Origin: Streptomyces sp. 1-11
GTDB taxonomy: Bacteria; Actinomycetota; Actinomycetes; Streptomycetales; Streptomycetaceae
Reading direction: 5' to 3'
Assembly: GCF_007176755.1 (NCBI RefSeq)
Contig: NZ_BJTV01000006.1
Coordinates: 1 to 64,000 of the forward strand
Length of the DNA: 64,000 nt
Shown here: positions 1 to 9,368 of the stretch, piece after piece
Position numbering within the stretch: the first letter of the stretch is position 1
Layout of the letters: every line of letters begins with the position of its first letter
Translations under genes and position numbers: made by a program
Notes under the pieces: model-generated
The model's database searches: none
Told to the model about the DNA's origin: nothing
The model's input: the letters and a program-made list of their open reading frames with translations, nothing else

Positions 1-4
1 CCGT

Positions 5-37
5 GGGGGGCCGACGGTCAGCGACCGTCGGCCCCCC
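5..37 (-). terminator. Hairpin terminator downstream of glnA2-type gene
   Basis: A perfect 15-bp inverted repeat (5-19 with 23-37) encloses a 3-nt loop. It lies 40 bp past the stop codon of the minus-strand glutamine synthetase gene. There is no clear T-tract, which is usual for Streptomyces terminators. Confidence 0.75.
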
Positions 38-76
38 CCCTCCGCCGATCAGCGGGTGCCCCGCCCCGACCTGCCC

Positions 77-1438
77 CTACAGCACCGGCAGGTTCTTCCG
101 CAGCTCGAACGCCGTCACCTCGGAGCGGTACTCCTCCCACTCCGACTTCTTGTTGCGCAGGAAGAAGTCGAAGACGTGCTCGCCCAGGGTCTCGGCGACC
201 AGGTCGCTGCTCTCCATGAGGCTCAGGGCCTCGCCGAGGTTCTGCGGGAGGGGCTCGATGCCCATCGCGCGGCGTTCGGCGTTGGACAGGGCCCAGACGT
301 CGTCCTCGGCGCCGGGGGGAAGCTCGTAGCCCTCCTCGATGCCCTTGAGGCCGGCCGCCAGCAGGACCGCGTAGGCGAGGTACGGGTTGGTGCCGGAGTC
401 CAGGGAGCGGACCTCCACGCGGGCGGAGCCGGTCTTGCCGGGCTTGTACATGGGCACGCGGACCAGGGCCGAGCGGTTGTTGTGGCCCCAGCAGATGTAG
501 GAGGGGGCCTCGCCGCCGGCGCCCGCCGTGCGCTCGGAGCCGCCCCAGATGCGCTTGTAGGAGTTCACCCACTGGTTGGTGACCGCGGAGATCTCCGCCG
601 CGTGCCTGAGCAGGCCCGCGATGAAGGAGCGGCCGACCTTGGAGAGCTGGTACTCGGCGCCGGACTCGTAGAACGCGTTGCGGTCGCCCTCGAAGAGGGA
701 CAGGTGGGTGTGCATGCCGGAGCCGGGGAACTCCGAGAACGGCTTCGGCATGAAGGTGGCCTGCACGCCCTGCTCCAGCGCCACCTGCTTCATGACCAGG
801 CGGAACGTCATGATGTTGTCCGCCGTGGACAGCGCGTCGGCGTAGCGCAGGTCGATCTCCTGCTGGCCGGGGGCGCCCTCGTGGTGGGAGAACTCCACCG
901 AGATGCCCATCGACTCCAGCATGGTGATCGCCTGCCGGCGGAAGTCCATGCCCACGTTCTGCGGGGTGTGGTCGAAGTAGCCCGAGTTGTCGGCCGGGGT
1001 GGGGCGGGTGCCGTCCACCGGCTTGTCCTTCAGCAGGAAGAACTCGATCTCCGGGTGGGTGTAGAAGGTGAAGCCCAGGTCGGAGGTCTTGGCCAGGGCG
1101 CGCTTGAGGACGTAGCGCGGGTCGGCGAAGGACGGGGAGCCGTCGGGCATCAGGATGTCGCAGAACATGCGGGCGGTGCCGGGGCCCTCGGCGCGCCAGG
1201 GCAGGATCTGGAAGGTGGAGGGGTCCGGCTTGGCGATCATGTCGGACTCGTAGACCCGGGCGAAGCCCTCGATGGCGGAGCCGTCGAAGCCGATGCCCTC
1301 GTCGAAGGCCTGCTCCAGCTCGGCCGGAGCCACGGCCACGGACTTGAGGAAGCCCAGCACGTCCGTGAACCACAGGCGTACGAACCGGATGTCGCGCTCC
1401 TCCAACGTCCGGAGCACGAACTCCTGCTGCTTGTCCAT
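77..1438 (-). CDS. glnA2: Glutamine synthetase-like enzyme, GlnA2 (gamma-glutamylpolyamine synthetase) type
   Basis: A 453-aa member of the glutamine synthetase family. It has the N-terminal beta-grasp region (about 1-110) and a catalytic domain with HPEIEFF (128-134), HHEGAPGQQE (185-194) and the GSGMHTHLS metal/glutamate motif (about 239-247). Near the C-terminus I do not see the NLY-x-LP adenylylation site of the housekeeping GlnA. From memory it is nearly identical to S. coelicolor GlnA2 (SCO2241), reported to glutamylate polyamines rather than ammonia; that role is transferred, not shown here. The ATG at 1438 was chosen over the one at 1453 because GGGGAAG sits 6 nt upstream of it, while the earlier ATG has AAGG only 1 nt away. 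It is monocistronic, with a hairpin just downstream. Confidence 0.9.
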   Translation of the reverse strand: MDKQQEFVLRTLEERDIRFVRLWFTDVLGFLKSVAVAPAELEQAFDEGIGFDGSAIEGFARVYESDMIAKPDPSTFQILPWRAEGPGTARMFCDILMPDGSPSFADPRYVLKRALAKTSDLGFTFYTHPEIEFFLLKDKPVDGTRPTPADNSGYFDHTPQNVGMDFRRQAITMLESMGISVEFSHHEGAPGQQEIDLRYADALSTADNIMTFRLVMKQVALEQGVQATFMPKPFSEFPGSGMHTHLSLFEGDRNAFYESGAEYQLSKVGRSFIAGLLRHAAEISAVTNQWVNSYKRIWGGSERTAGAGGEAPSYICWGHNNRSALVRVPMYKPGKTGSARVEVRSLDSGTNPYLAYAVLLAAGLKGIEEGYELPPGAEDDVWALSNAERRAMGIEPLPQNLGEALSLMESSDLVAETLGEHVFDFFLRNKKSEWEEYRSEVTAFELRKNLPVL

Positions 1439-1685
1439 CTTCCGCTTCCCCATCCTTGCTGGTCAGGCCGCCCGTTCACCCGCATGGCGGGGGCGGGCGG
1501 TCGGGCACCCGAGCATCACACCACAACACCGTTTCACGCGCGTTGCGGACCTTGATCGCCCGGGCGTCCCCGGCCTGAACGCCTCACATACGGCAGGTGT
1601 ACCGCGCTGCAGCCCATCTTGCCTGTCCGGGACGGCATCCGTAACGGCCGGTCCGGTCCGGGCGTGACCGACACCACGGGCCTTT

Positions 1686-1708
1686 AATTTGCATCCAGGA
1701 TGCAAGTT
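1686..1708. promoter_or_regulatory. NsrR-type operator upstream of hmpA
   Basis: An 11-1-11 inverted repeat, AATTTGCATCC / A / GGATGCAAGTT, with a single mismatched pair. It lies 68 bp before the flavohemoglobin start. The same pattern recurs in front of nsrR at 3611-3633, sharing AATTTG, the central CC-N-GG and GGATGC. The length and symmetry match the 11-1-11 repeats I recall for Streptomyces NsrR. The rest of the 1439-1775 intergenic region shows no other convincing element. Confidence 0.75.
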
Positions 1709-1775
1709 TCAATAGCGTTCTGATCAGCCGAGCGATCGAGCGAGCCGGAGCGATCGTGCACATCGAGGAGTCCTG

Positions 1776-2963
1776 ATGCTGTCCGAGCAGTCAGCAGCCA
1801 CCGTCCGCGCCACCCTGCCCGCCGTCGGCGCGGCCATCGGCGAGATCACCGAACGCTTCTACGCCCGGCTGTTCGAGGCCCACCCCGAGCTGCTGCGGAA
1901 TCTGTTCAACCGCGGCAACCAGGCCGCCGGGGTCCAGAAGCAGGCCCTGGCCGGCTCCATCGCCGCCTTCGCCGCCTACCTGGTGAACAACCCCGAGCAG
2001 CGGCCCGACGCGATGCTCGAGCGCATCGCCCACAAGCACGCCTCGCTGGCGATCGTCCCGGAGCAGTACCCGATCGTGCACGAGCACCTGTTCGCCGCCA
2101 TCGCCGAGATACTCGGCGACGCGGTCACCCCCGAGGTCGCCGCCGCCTGGACAGACGTCTACTGGCTGATGGCCAACGCGCTCATCGCGATCGAGAAGCG
2201 GCTGTACGCGCAGAGCGAGCAGCAGGGCTGGCGCGAGTGGCGGGTCGTCGAGCGGATCGACGAGACCGCCGACGTCGCGAGCTTCAGGCTCCGCCCGGTG
2301 GACGACGGCCCGGTGCCCGGCTACCGCGCCGGCCAGTACGTCTCGGTCGGCGTCACCCTCGCCGACGGCGCCCGGCAGATCCGCCAGTACAGCCTCACCG
2401 CGGCCCCCGGCTCGCCGGAGCGGCGGTTCGCCGTCAAGCGGGTGGCCGGCGACGGCGCCGCGCCCGAGGGCGAGGTCTCCAACCACCTGCACGCCCACGT
2501 GCGCGAGGGCGACGTCCTGCAGCTCTCCGCCCCCTACGGCGACCTGGTCCTGGAGGACACCGGGGCGCCGCTGCTGCTCGCCTCCGCAGGCATCGGCGTC
2601 ACCCCGATGATCGCCATGCTGGAGCAGCTCGCCATCGGCGGGCACCGGGCCCCGGTGACCGTGGTGCACGCCGACCGCTCCCCCGCCGCGCACGCCCTGC
2701 GCTCGGACCACGAGGCGTACACGGCCAAGCTGCCCGAGGCCGAGCCGGTCTTCTTCTACGAGCAGGACGCCGAGGGCGCCGGACGGCCCGGTCTGGTCGA
2801 CCTGACCGACGTCGAGGTCCCGGCCGGCACCCGGGCCTACCTCTGCGGTCCGCTGCCCTTCATGCGGGCGGTGCGCGCCCAGCTCATCGAGAAGGGCGTG
2901 GCCCCCGCCGACATCCACTACGAGGTGTTCGGCCCGGACCTCTGGCTCGCCAAGGCGGCCTGA
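1776..2963 (+). CDS. hmpA: Flavohemoglobin, nitric oxide dioxygenase
   Basis: A 395-aa cytoplasmic enzyme that converts NO and O2 to nitrate using NAD(P)H. It has a globin domain (about 1-137) with Tyr29 in RFYARLF and the likely proximal His88 in KHASL, followed by the PEQY sequence typical of Hmp. A ferredoxin-reductase-type FAD domain (about 150-260, with RQYSL) and a NAD-binding domain follow. Length matches the family. GAGGAG lies 5 nt upstream of the ATG. The operator at 1686-1708 and the convergent nsrR gene indicate induction by NO through NsrR. It has no partner genes in an operon and ends at a strong hairpin. Confidence 0.95.
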   Translation: MLSEQSAATVRATLPAVGAAIGEITERFYARLFEAHPELLRNLFNRGNQAAGVQKQALAGSIAAFAAYLVNNPEQRPDAMLERIAHKHASLAIVPEQYPIVHEHLFAAIAEILGDAVTPEVAAAWTDVYWLMANALIAIEKRLYAQSEQQGWREWRVVERIDETADVASFRLRPVDDGPVPGYRAGQYVSVGVTLADGARQIRQYSLTAAPGSPERRFAVKRVAGDGAAPEGEVSNHLHAHVREGDVLQLSAPYGDLVLEDTGAPLLLASAGIGVTPMIAMLEQLAIGGHRAPVTVVHADRSPAAHALRSDHEAYTAKLPEAEPVFFYEQDAEGAGRPGLVDLTDVEVPAGTRAYLCGPLPFMRAVRAQLIEKGVAPADIHYEVFGPDLWLAKAA

Positions 2964-3002
2964 CCCCGGCGCGGAGCCCCGGCACGGCCGGGCCGGGACG
3001 AG

Positions 3003-3045
3003 AAGGGCGCCCCGCGGGACCGACGAGGTCCCGCGGGGCGCCCTT
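3003..3045. terminator. Bidirectional terminator between hmpA and nsrR
   Basis: A perfect 19-bp stem (3003-3021 with 3027-3045) closes a 5-nt loop between two convergent genes, so it can serve both directions. Confidence 0.85.
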
Positions 3046-3139
3046 CCGCTCACGGCAGGGCACCCTTCCGCTCACCGGCACGGCGCCCTCCCGCCCGACA
3101 CCGGTACGCGGACGCGTCCCCCGCGGCGCCGCGCGCCCC

Positions 3140-3595
3140 CTACCGCGGCTGCGGCGCCCTGCCGATGCTCAGCAGCAGCGGAGCCGTCGGGCTGACGACG
3201 ATGTCCTGCACCGTCACCGGGTCCAGCGCCGCGTAGAACGCCTCCTGCGCCTGGCGCAGCGCGCCCCGCAGCCGGCAGCCCGAGTTCAGCGGGCAGGGGG
3301 TGGCGCCCTGGCCGGCGCCGTCGCAGTCGACGACGTCGCCGTCGCCCTCGAAGGCGCGCACCACGGCGCCCACCGACGCCGTGCGTCCCTTTTCGGTCAG
3401 ACTCAGGCCTCCGCCCCTGCCGCGGCGCGCGTCGAGCAGGCCCATGTGCTGGAGTTCGGCGACCACCTTGGCGGCGTGGGTGTAGGGCACGTCCATGTCC
3501 CCCGCGACCTGACGGGTCGTGGGGCTGGTCTCGTCGGCGACGGTGAGCCGCATGAGGACCCGCAGGGCCAGGTCGGTGGAGCGCAGCAGCCTCAT
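3140..3595 (-). CDS. nsrR: Rrf2-family [Fe-S] nitric oxide-sensing repressor NsrR
   Basis: A 151-aa Rrf2 regulator. The N-terminal winged helix opens MRLLRSTDLALRVLM and contains the VPYTHAAK recognition region. Three cysteines (C91, C101, C107, in VDCDG, PCPLNSGC) are placed as the cluster ligands of Streptomyces NsrR. The family binds a [4Fe-4S] cluster, represses NO-detoxification genes and loses DNA binding when NO damages the cluster. The ATG at 3595 is preferred because an upstream in-frame ATG at 3619 falls inside the operator; no strong Shine-Dalgarno is seen. The 11-1-11 repeat at 3611-3633 suggests autorepression, and the facing hmpA carries the same site. Confidence 0.9.
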   Translation of the reverse strand: MRLLRSTDLALRVLMRLTVADETSPTTRQVAGDMDVPYTHAAKVVAELQHMGLLDARRGRGGGLSLTEKGRTASVGAVVRAFEGDGDVVDCDGAGQGATPCPLNSGCRLRGALRQAQEAFYAALDPVTVQDIVVSPTAPLLLSIGRAPQPR

Positions 3596-3610
3596 ACCGC
3601 GAGGGTAGGT

Positions 3611-3633
3611 AATACGCATCCGAGGTTCAAATT
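3611..3633. promoter_or_regulatory. NsrR-type operator upstream of nsrR
   Basis: An imperfect 11-1-11 inverted repeat. On the minus strand it reads AATTTGAACCT / C / GGATGCGTATT, sharing AATTTG-N3-CC-N-GGATGC-like spacing with the hmpA operator. It ends 16 bp before the chosen nsrR start. Confidence 0.6.
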
Positions 3634-3732
3634 ATTCGGTTTCCCGTGCCCTCACTGCGGAAGAGCCCCCGGGGCCCACTACGATCGGCGAGCCCCTTCG
3701 TCCACGCCCCTTTCCCCAGAAGGACACGCCTC

Positions 3733-4407
3733 ATGGGATCCGCCAAGAACAGCAGCGCCGCGCGCAAGGCACGCGTCGAGGAGATGCGGCGTGCCGAGCG
3801 AGCCCGCGCACGCCGCAACCGGGTGATCGCCATCGCCGCCAGCGTGGTCGTCGTCGCCGGCCTCGCCGTCGGCGGTGTGGTGCTGGTGAACTCCCAGTCC
3901 GGCAAGAAGGACGCGGCCGCGAGCGAGGACGCCAAGAACGCCGGCGACTCGGGGCACTTCACCACCGGCGCGGACGGGGTGCGGACCTGGTCCGGGAAGC
4001 TGTCGCGGACGCACGTCACCAGCAAGGTGTCGTACCCGATGCACCCGCCGGTCGGCGGCAACCACAACCCGGTGTGGCTCAACTGCAACGGCGACGTCTA
4101 CACCGAGCCGGTGCAGAACGAGAACGCGGTGCACGCGCTGGAGCACGGCGCGGTGTGGGTGACGTACACCAAGAAGGCCGGCAAGGCGGACGTGGACGCG
4201 CTCGCGGCGAAGGTGAAGAAGACGCCGTACTCGCTGATGAGCCCGTACGAGAACCAGGCCGCCCCGCTGATCCTGTCCGCGTGGGGCCACCAGGTGACCG
4301 TGAAGAGCGCGAGCGACCCGGAGGTGGACAAGTTCTTCGCCACCTATGTGCAGGGCAAGCAGACGCCCGAGCCGGGCGCCTCCTGCACCGGCGGGGCGAT
4401 GAAGTGA
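3733..4407 (+). CDS. DUF3105 family membrane-anchored protein
   Basis: A 224-aa protein with a basic, helical cytoplasmic N-terminus (1-33), one transmembrane segment (about 36-55, IAIAASVVVVAGLAVGGVVLV) and an extracytoplasmic DUF3105 domain. That domain has YPMHPPVGGNHNPVWLNCNG, the EHGAVW motif and a late cysteine. Conserved His and Cys residues suggest metal or thiol chemistry, but the function is unknown. AGAAGGA precedes the ATG at 3733. Its stop overlaps the GTG of the DUF305 gene, so the pair is translationally coupled. In actinobacteria these two families often travel together. Confidence 0.85.
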   Translation: MGSAKNSSAARKARVEEMRRAERARARRNRVIAIAASVVVVAGLAVGGVVLVNSQSGKKDAAASEDAKNAGDSGHFTTGADGVRTWSGKLSRTHVTSKVSYPMHPPVGGNHNPVWLNCNGDVYTEPVQNENAVHALEHGAVWVTYTKKAGKADVDALAAKVKKTPYSLMSPYENQAAPLILSAWGHQVTVKSASDPEVDKFFATYVQGKQTPEPGASCTGGAMK

Positions 4408-5036
4408 GGCGGCAGCACGTCGGCTGGGCGGCGGGCGCGGCCGCGGCGGTGCTCGTCGCGGCCGGGGCGATCACCTACGCGGTGGCCGAGGACTCCGGCG
4501 GGTCGGCCGGCGGGACGCCGGCGGCCGATTCCGCCGACGCCGGGTTCGCCCGGGACATGGCCGTCCACCACCAGCAGGCCGTGGAGATGTCGTACATCGT
4601 GCGCGACCGCACGAAGAACGAGGAGGTGCGCCGCCTCGCCTACGACATCGCGCAGACCCAGGCCAACCAGCGCGGCATGCTGCTGGGCTGGCTGGACCTG
4701 TGGGGGCTGCCGAAGGTGTCCGCGGATCCGCCGATGACCTGGATGGGCATGGGCGACATGCCCGCCGGCGAGGACGGGGCGCTGATGCCGGGGATGGCGA
4801 CCAACGCCGAGATGAAGAAGCTGGGCACGCTCAACGGCAAGCAGGCCGAGGTCTTCTTCCTCCAGCTGATGACGGACCATCACAAGGGCGGCGTCCACAT
4901 GGCGCAGGGCTGTGCCGCCAAGTGCACGGTCGGGGTGGAGAAGCGGCTCGCGCAGGGCATGGTCGCCTCGCAGCGGTCGGAGATCGAGCTGATGGCCGGA
5001 ATGCTCAAGGAGCGGGGCGCGCAACCCCGTTCGTAG
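4404..5036 (+). CDS. DUF305 family secreted or membrane-anchored protein
   Basis: A 210-aa protein with an N-terminal hydrophobic segment (about 7-27) and a DUF305 ferritin-like four-helix region. That region contains the paired motifs MAVHHQQAVEM (about 52-62) and MTDHHKGGVHMA, rich in His and Met. DUF305 proteins are extracytoplasmic and have been linked to copper handling; that link is not shown here. The GTG at 4404 lies inside the stop region of the DUF3105 gene (GTGA overlap), which fixes the start. It likely acts with DUF3105 at the cell surface. Confidence 0.85.
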   Translation: MRRQHVGWAAGAAAAVLVAAGAITYAVAEDSGGSAGGTPAADSADAGFARDMAVHHQQAVEMSYIVRDRTKNEEVRRLAYDIAQTQANQRGMLLGWLDLWGLPKVSADPPMTWMGMGDMPAGEDGALMPGMATNAEMKKLGTLNGKQAEVFFLQLMTDHHKGGVHMAQGCAAKCTVGVEKRLAQGMVASQRSEIELMAGMLKERGAQPRS

Positions 5037-5256
5037 CGACACGAGCCGGACCGACGATAGTGAAATTCGCAAATCGCCCTAGATGAAGGTTCTTTGAGCT
5101 TTTCTTGACCTTTGCGTTCCCCTGGCATGAACGGTTCATCGCAAGAGTGGCCAGCGTCGTGTGATCCACTCGCCGCTTCGAACCGCCGCGGACCGGTGCG
5201 TACTTCCACGACGTACCAGCCACTACATGCATGCGATCCGCATCGCAGGGGGTTCT

Positions 5257-7200
5257 ATGAGATCCAACCGCGTTAAGGTGCGTGCCGGCGTGAGCATGGC
5301 AGCGACGCTGCCGATGATCGCCGGTGCGCTGGCGCTGGGCATACCCGCGGCGCACGCCGCGGACAGCCCGGCCCGTGACGCGCTGAAGGGCACCCGGCCC
5401 GCCTGGGCCACCGCCAAGGCGGACAAGGGCGCCACCTCGAACAACGCCCAGGTCAAGGCCCGGGTCTACCTGGCGGGACGGGACTCGGCGGGACTGGCGG
5501 CCTACGCCAAGGCCGTGTCCGACCCGAACTCGCCGCTGTACGGCAAGTTCCTCAAGCCCAAGCAGGCCGAGGCCCGCTTCGGTGCGACCAAGGCCCAGGT
5601 GGCCGCCGTCAAGTCCTGGCTGCGGTCGGCCGGTCTGACGGTCACCGAGGTCACCTCGCACTACGTCGCCGTCTCCGGTGACGTGGCCGCCGCCGAGAAG
5701 GCGTTCGGCACCCAGCTGCACAACTTCGCCAAGGGCTCGAAGACCTACCGCGCCCCGGCGAAGACCGCGTCCGCGCCGGCCGCCCTGAAGGGCGCCGTCC
5801 TGACCGTCACCGGTCTGGACAACGCCCCGCACAAGGCGCAGCACAAGGACCAGCTCCCGCCGCCGGACGCCGTGTTCAAGAACTCCGGGCCGTTCTCCTC
5901 GTACTACGGCTCGAAGATCGCGAGCACGCTGCCGGACGCGTACGGCCAGAAGGCCCCGTACGCGATCAAGGGTTACACCGGCAAGCAGCTCCGCTCCGCC
6001 TACGGCGCGGGCAAGTACACCGGCAAGCACGTGCGCATCGCCATCACCGACGCGTACGCCTCGCCGACCATCGCCTTCGACGCGGCCAAGTACGCGAAGA
6101 AGAACGGTGACGCGGCCTGGAAGACCGGCCAGCTCCACCAGTCGCTGCCGAAGAACTACACGAAGACCGAGGAGTGCGGCGCGGCCGGCTGGTACGGCGA
6201 GGAGACCCTCGACGTCGAGGCCGTGCACGCCGTCGCGCCGGCCGCCGACGTCACGTACGTGGGCGCCGCGTCCTGCTACGACGACGACCTGCTGGACTCG
6301 CTCAGCAAGATCGTCGACGGTCACCTGGCCGACATCGTCTCCAACTCGTGGGGCGACATCGAGGCCAACCAGACGCCGGACCTCGCGGCCGCCTACGACC
6401 AGGTCTTCCAGTTCGGCGCCGTCCAGGGCATCGGCTTCTACTTCTCCTCCGGCGACAACGGCGACGAGGTCGCCAACACCGGTGTGAAGCAGGTCGACAC
6501 CCCGGCCAACTCGGCGTGGGTGACCGCGGTCGGCGGCACCTCGCTGGCCGTCGGCAAGGGCGACAAGTACCAGTGGGAGACCGGCTGGGGCACCGAGAAG
6601 GCGTCCCTGTCGGCCGACGGCAAGAGCTGGACGAACTTCCCCGGCGCCTACACCTCGGGCGCGGGCGGCGGCACCAGCAGGACCGTGCCGCAGCCGTACT
6701 ACCAGAAGAACGTCGTCCCGAAGGCGCTCGCCACGGCCAACAACGCCGCCGGCAACCGCGTCGTCCCGGACATCGCGGCGATCGCCGACCCGAACACGGG
6801 CTTCCTGGTCGGCCAGACCCAGACCTTCCCCGACGGCAGCGAGCAGTACAGCGAGTACCGCATCGGCGGCACCTCGCTGGCGGCTCCGGTGATCGCGGCG
6901 GTCCAGGCCCTGGCCCAGGAGGCGCGCGGCGGCAAGGCGCTCGGCTTCGCCAACCCGGCGATCTACGCGAAGTACGGCAAGCAGGGCGTGTTCCACGACG
7001 TCACGGACAACCCGACGGGCTCCGGCCTGGCGGTCGTCCGGATCGACTTCGTGAACGGCGTCGACGCCGCCGACGGCCTCGCGACCTCGGTCCGCAGCCT
7101 CGGCAAGGACAGCTCGCTGTCCGCGGTGAAGGGCTACGACGACGTCACCGGCGTGGGCTCGCCCGCAAACGGCTACGTCCAGTCGTACCGGCGTCACTGA
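5257..7200 (+). CDS. Secreted S53 (sedolisin/kumamolisin-type) serine protease
   Basis: A 647-aa preproprotein. It has a signal peptide (about 1-35, ending PAAHA), a pro-kumamolisin activation domain (about 50-195) and a sedolisin catalytic domain. The catalytic triad is visible as E315 and D319 in EETLDVE and S540 in GGTSLAAP, with the oxyanion Asp at D367 in SNSWGD. Family members are pepstatin-insensitive acid peptidases that mature by self-cleavage. The ATG at 5257 follows AGGGGG. The 220-bp upstream region has a TTGACC at about 5105 but no convincing -10. A 15-bp hairpin follows, so it is a single-gene unit. Confidence 0.92.
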   Translation: MRSNRVKVRAGVSMAATLPMIAGALALGIPAAHAADSPARDALKGTRPAWATAKADKGATSNNAQVKARVYLAGRDSAGLAAYAKAVSDPNSPLYGKFLKPKQAEARFGATKAQVAAVKSWLRSAGLTVTEVTSHYVAVSGDVAAAEKAFGTQLHNFAKGSKTYRAPAKTASAPAALKGAVLTVTGLDNAPHKAQHKDQLPPPDAVFKNSGPFSSYYGSKIASTLPDAYGQKAPYAIKGYTGKQLRSAYGAGKYTGKHVRIAITDAYASPTIAFDAAKYAKKNGDAAWKTGQLHQSLPKNYTKTEECGAAGWYGEETLDVEAVHAVAPAADVTYVGAASCYDDDLLDSLSKIVDGHLADIVSNSWGDIEANQTPDLAAAYDQVFQFGAVQGIGFYFSSGDNGDEVANTGVKQVDTPANSAWVTAVGGTSLAVGKGDKYQWETGWGTEKASLSADGKSWTNFPGAYTSGAGGGTSRTVPQPYYQKNVVPKALATANNAAGNRVVPDIAAIADPNTGFLVGQTQTFPDGSEQYSEYRIGGTSLAAPVIAAVQALAQEARGGKALGFANPAIYAKYGKQGVFHDVTDNPTGSGLAVVRIDFVNGVDAADGLATSVRSLGKDSSLSAVKGYDDVTGVGSPANGYVQSYRRH

Positions 7201-7217
7201 TCCGCTGATCCGGTAGG

Positions 7218-7249
7218 AGGGGCGTGGGGTGCGTGCACCCCACGCCCCT
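7218..7249 (+). terminator. Terminator after sedolisin gene
   Basis: A perfect inverted repeat (7218-7232 with 7235-7249) lies 18 bp past the stop codon. It is the only strong hairpin before nadE. Confidence 0.75.
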
Positions 7250-7319
7250 TCGCCGTTCACGCGGGCGGCGCGCACCCCCCGCACCCCCATCGTGTCGCTC
7301 TGACGATTACACTGGGCCC

Positions 7320-9368
7320 GTGTCTGCGACGAACTTCTGGTCGATCTATCAGCACGGCTTCGCACGGGTCGCCGCGTGTACGGGTCACACCGTCATCGCG
7401 GACCCGCGCGCCAACGCCGAGACGGTCCTGCGCCACGCCCGCCGGTGCGACGGGGACGGCGTCGCCGTCGCCGTCTTCCCGGAGATGGTGCTGTGCGGCT
7501 ACTCCATCGAGGACCTGCTGCTCCAGGACGCGCTGCTCGACGAGGTCGAGGAGGCGCTCGAGGACGTGGTGGCGGGATCGGCCGGGCTGCTGCCGGTCCT
7601 GGTCGTCGGCGCCCCGCTGCGCCACCGCAACCGGGTCTACAACTGCGCGGTGATCGTGCACCGCGGCCGGGTCCTCGGCGTCGTGCCGAAGTCGTACCCG
7701 CCGAACTACCGCGAGTTCTACGAGCGCCGGCAGATCGGCGACGGCGCCGACGAGCGCGGCGGGTCGATCCGGCTCGGCGGCGCGAGCGTCCCGTTCGGCG
7801 TGGACCTGCTGTTCGCCGCCGAGGACGTGTCCGGCCTGGTGCTGCACGCGGAGATCTGCGAGGACATGTGGGTGCCGGTGCCGCCCAGCGCGGAGGCGGC
7901 CCTGGCCGGCGCGACGGTCCTGGTCAACCTCTCGGGCAGCCCGATCACGGTCGGGCGGGCCGAGGACCGCAAGCTGCTGTGCCGTTCGGCGTCCTCCCGC
8001 TGCATCGCCGCGTACGTCTACGCCGCGGCCGGCCTCGGCGAGTCGACCACCGACCTGTCCTGGGACGGCCAGGCCATGGTCTACGAGAACGGCCTGCTGC
8101 TCGCCGAGACCGAGCGGTTCCCGCTCGGCGACAGCCAGGCGGTGGCCGACGTGGACCTGGACCTGCTGCGGCAGGAGCGGCAGCGGATGGGCACGTTCGA
8201 CGACAACCGCCGTACCCACCGGGCGCGCACCGGTGACTTCCGGACCGTCGCCTTCGAACTCGACCCGCCCGCCGCCGACCTGGGGCTGCGCCGCCGTCTG
8301 GAGCGCTTCCCGTTCGTGCCGGCCGACCCCGGCCGCCTCGCCCAGGACTGCTACGAGGCCTACAACATCCAGGTCGCGGGCCTCCAGCAGCGGCTGGCGG
8401 CGATCGGCGGCCCGAAGGTGGTCATCGGGGTCTCCGGCGGTCTGGACTCCACGCACGCGCTGATCGTCGCCGCCCGCGCGATGGACCGGGCGGGCCGCCC
8501 GCGCAGCGACATCCTGGCCTGGACCCTGCCCGGCTTCGCCACCAGCAACCACACCAAGGACAACGCCCACAAGCTGATGCGCTCGCTCGGGGTCACCGCG
8601 GCCGAGCTGGACATCACGCCCACCGCGCGGCTGATGCTGAAGGAGATGGACCACCCGTTCGCCTCCGGCGAGCCGGTGTACGACGTCACCTTCGAGAACG
8701 TGCAGGCGGGCCTGCGCACGGACTACCTCTTCCGGCTGGCCAACCAGCGCGGCGGCATCGTGCTCGGCACCGGCGACCTCTCGGAGCTGGCGCTCGGCTG
8801 GTCCACGTACGGCGTCGGCGACCAGATGAGCCACTACAACGTCAACTCCGGTGTACCCAAGACGCTGATGCAGCACCTGATCCGCTGGGTCATCAGCAGC
8901 GGCCAGTTCGACGAGGAGACCGGCCGGACGCTCGCCGCGATCCTCGACACCGAGATCAGCCCGGAGCTGGTGCCGGGCGAGGAGATGCAGTCGACGGAGT
9001 CGAAGATCGGCCCGTACGCGCTGCACGACTTCACACTCTTCCACGTGCTGCGGTTCGGCTTCCGGCCGTCGAAGATCGCGTTCCTGGCCTGGCACGCCTG
9101 GCACGATGCGGACGCCGGCGACTGGCCGCCGAACTTCCCCGAGGCCAAGCGGGTGGCGTACGACCTGCCGGAGATCCGGCGCTGGCTGGAGGTCTTCTGC
9201 CGCCGCTTCTTCGCGTTCGCGCAGTTCAAGCGCTCGGCCATGCCGAACGGGCCGAAGGTCTCGGCCGGCGGCTCGCTGTCCCCGCGCGGCGACTGGCGGG
9301 CCCCGTCCGACGGCAACGCGCGTGCCTGGCTGCGGGACCTGGCCCGGTTCGACGAACCTACGACCTGA
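7320..9368 (+). CDS. nadE: Glutamine-dependent NAD+ synthase
   Basis: A 682-aa two-domain enzyme making NAD+ from deamido-NAD+, ATP and glutamine. The N-terminal nitrilase-type glutaminase domain has [24 protein letters not shown] and the nucleophile C180 in EICEDMW. The C-terminal ATP-pyrophosphatase domain has the PP-loop GVSGGLDST (about 370) and [12 protein letters not shown]. Length fits the long actinobacterial form. The GTG at 7320 was chosen because the family begins [16 protein letters not shown]; no strong Shine-Dalgarno is seen. The 3' end overlaps the convergent DUF397 gene by 11 bp. Confidence 0.95.
   Translation: MSATNFWSIYQHGFARVAACTGHTVIADPRANAETVLRHARRCDGDGVAVAVFPEMVLCGYSIEDLLLQDALLDEVEEALEDVVAGSAGLLPVLVVGAPLRHRNRVYNCAVIVHRGRVLGVVPKSYPPNYREFYERRQIGDGADERGGSIRLGGASVPFGVDLLFAAEDVSGLVLHAEICEDMWVPVPPSAEAALAGATVLVNLSGSPITVGRAEDRKLLCRSASSRCIAAYVYAAAGLGESTTDLSWDGQAMVYENGLLLAETERFPLGDSQAVADVDLDLLRQERQRMGTFDDNRRTHRARTGDFRTVAFELDPPAADLGLRRRLERFPFVPADPGRLAQDCYEAYNIQVAGLQQRLAAIGGPKVVIGVSGGLDSTHALIVAARAMDRAGRPRSDILAWTLPGFATSNHTKDNAHKLMRSLGVTAAELDITPTARLMLKEMDHPFASGEPVYDVTFENVQAGLRTDYLFRLANQRGGIVLGTGDLSELALGWSTYGVGDQMSHYNVNSGVPKTLMQHLIRWVISSGQFDEETGRTLAAILDTEISPELVPGEEMQSTESKIGPYALHDFTLFHVLRFGFRPSKIAFLAWHAWHDADAGDWPPNFPEAKRVAYDLPEIRRWLEVFCRRFFAFAQFKRSAMPNGPKVSAGGSLSPRGDWRAPSDGNARAWLRDLARFDEPTT

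Noticed and set aside
5105..5135. Standard promoter before the sedolisin gene (TTGACC)
   Set aside because: No acceptable -10 at 16-18 bp, so it was mentioned only as a possibility.
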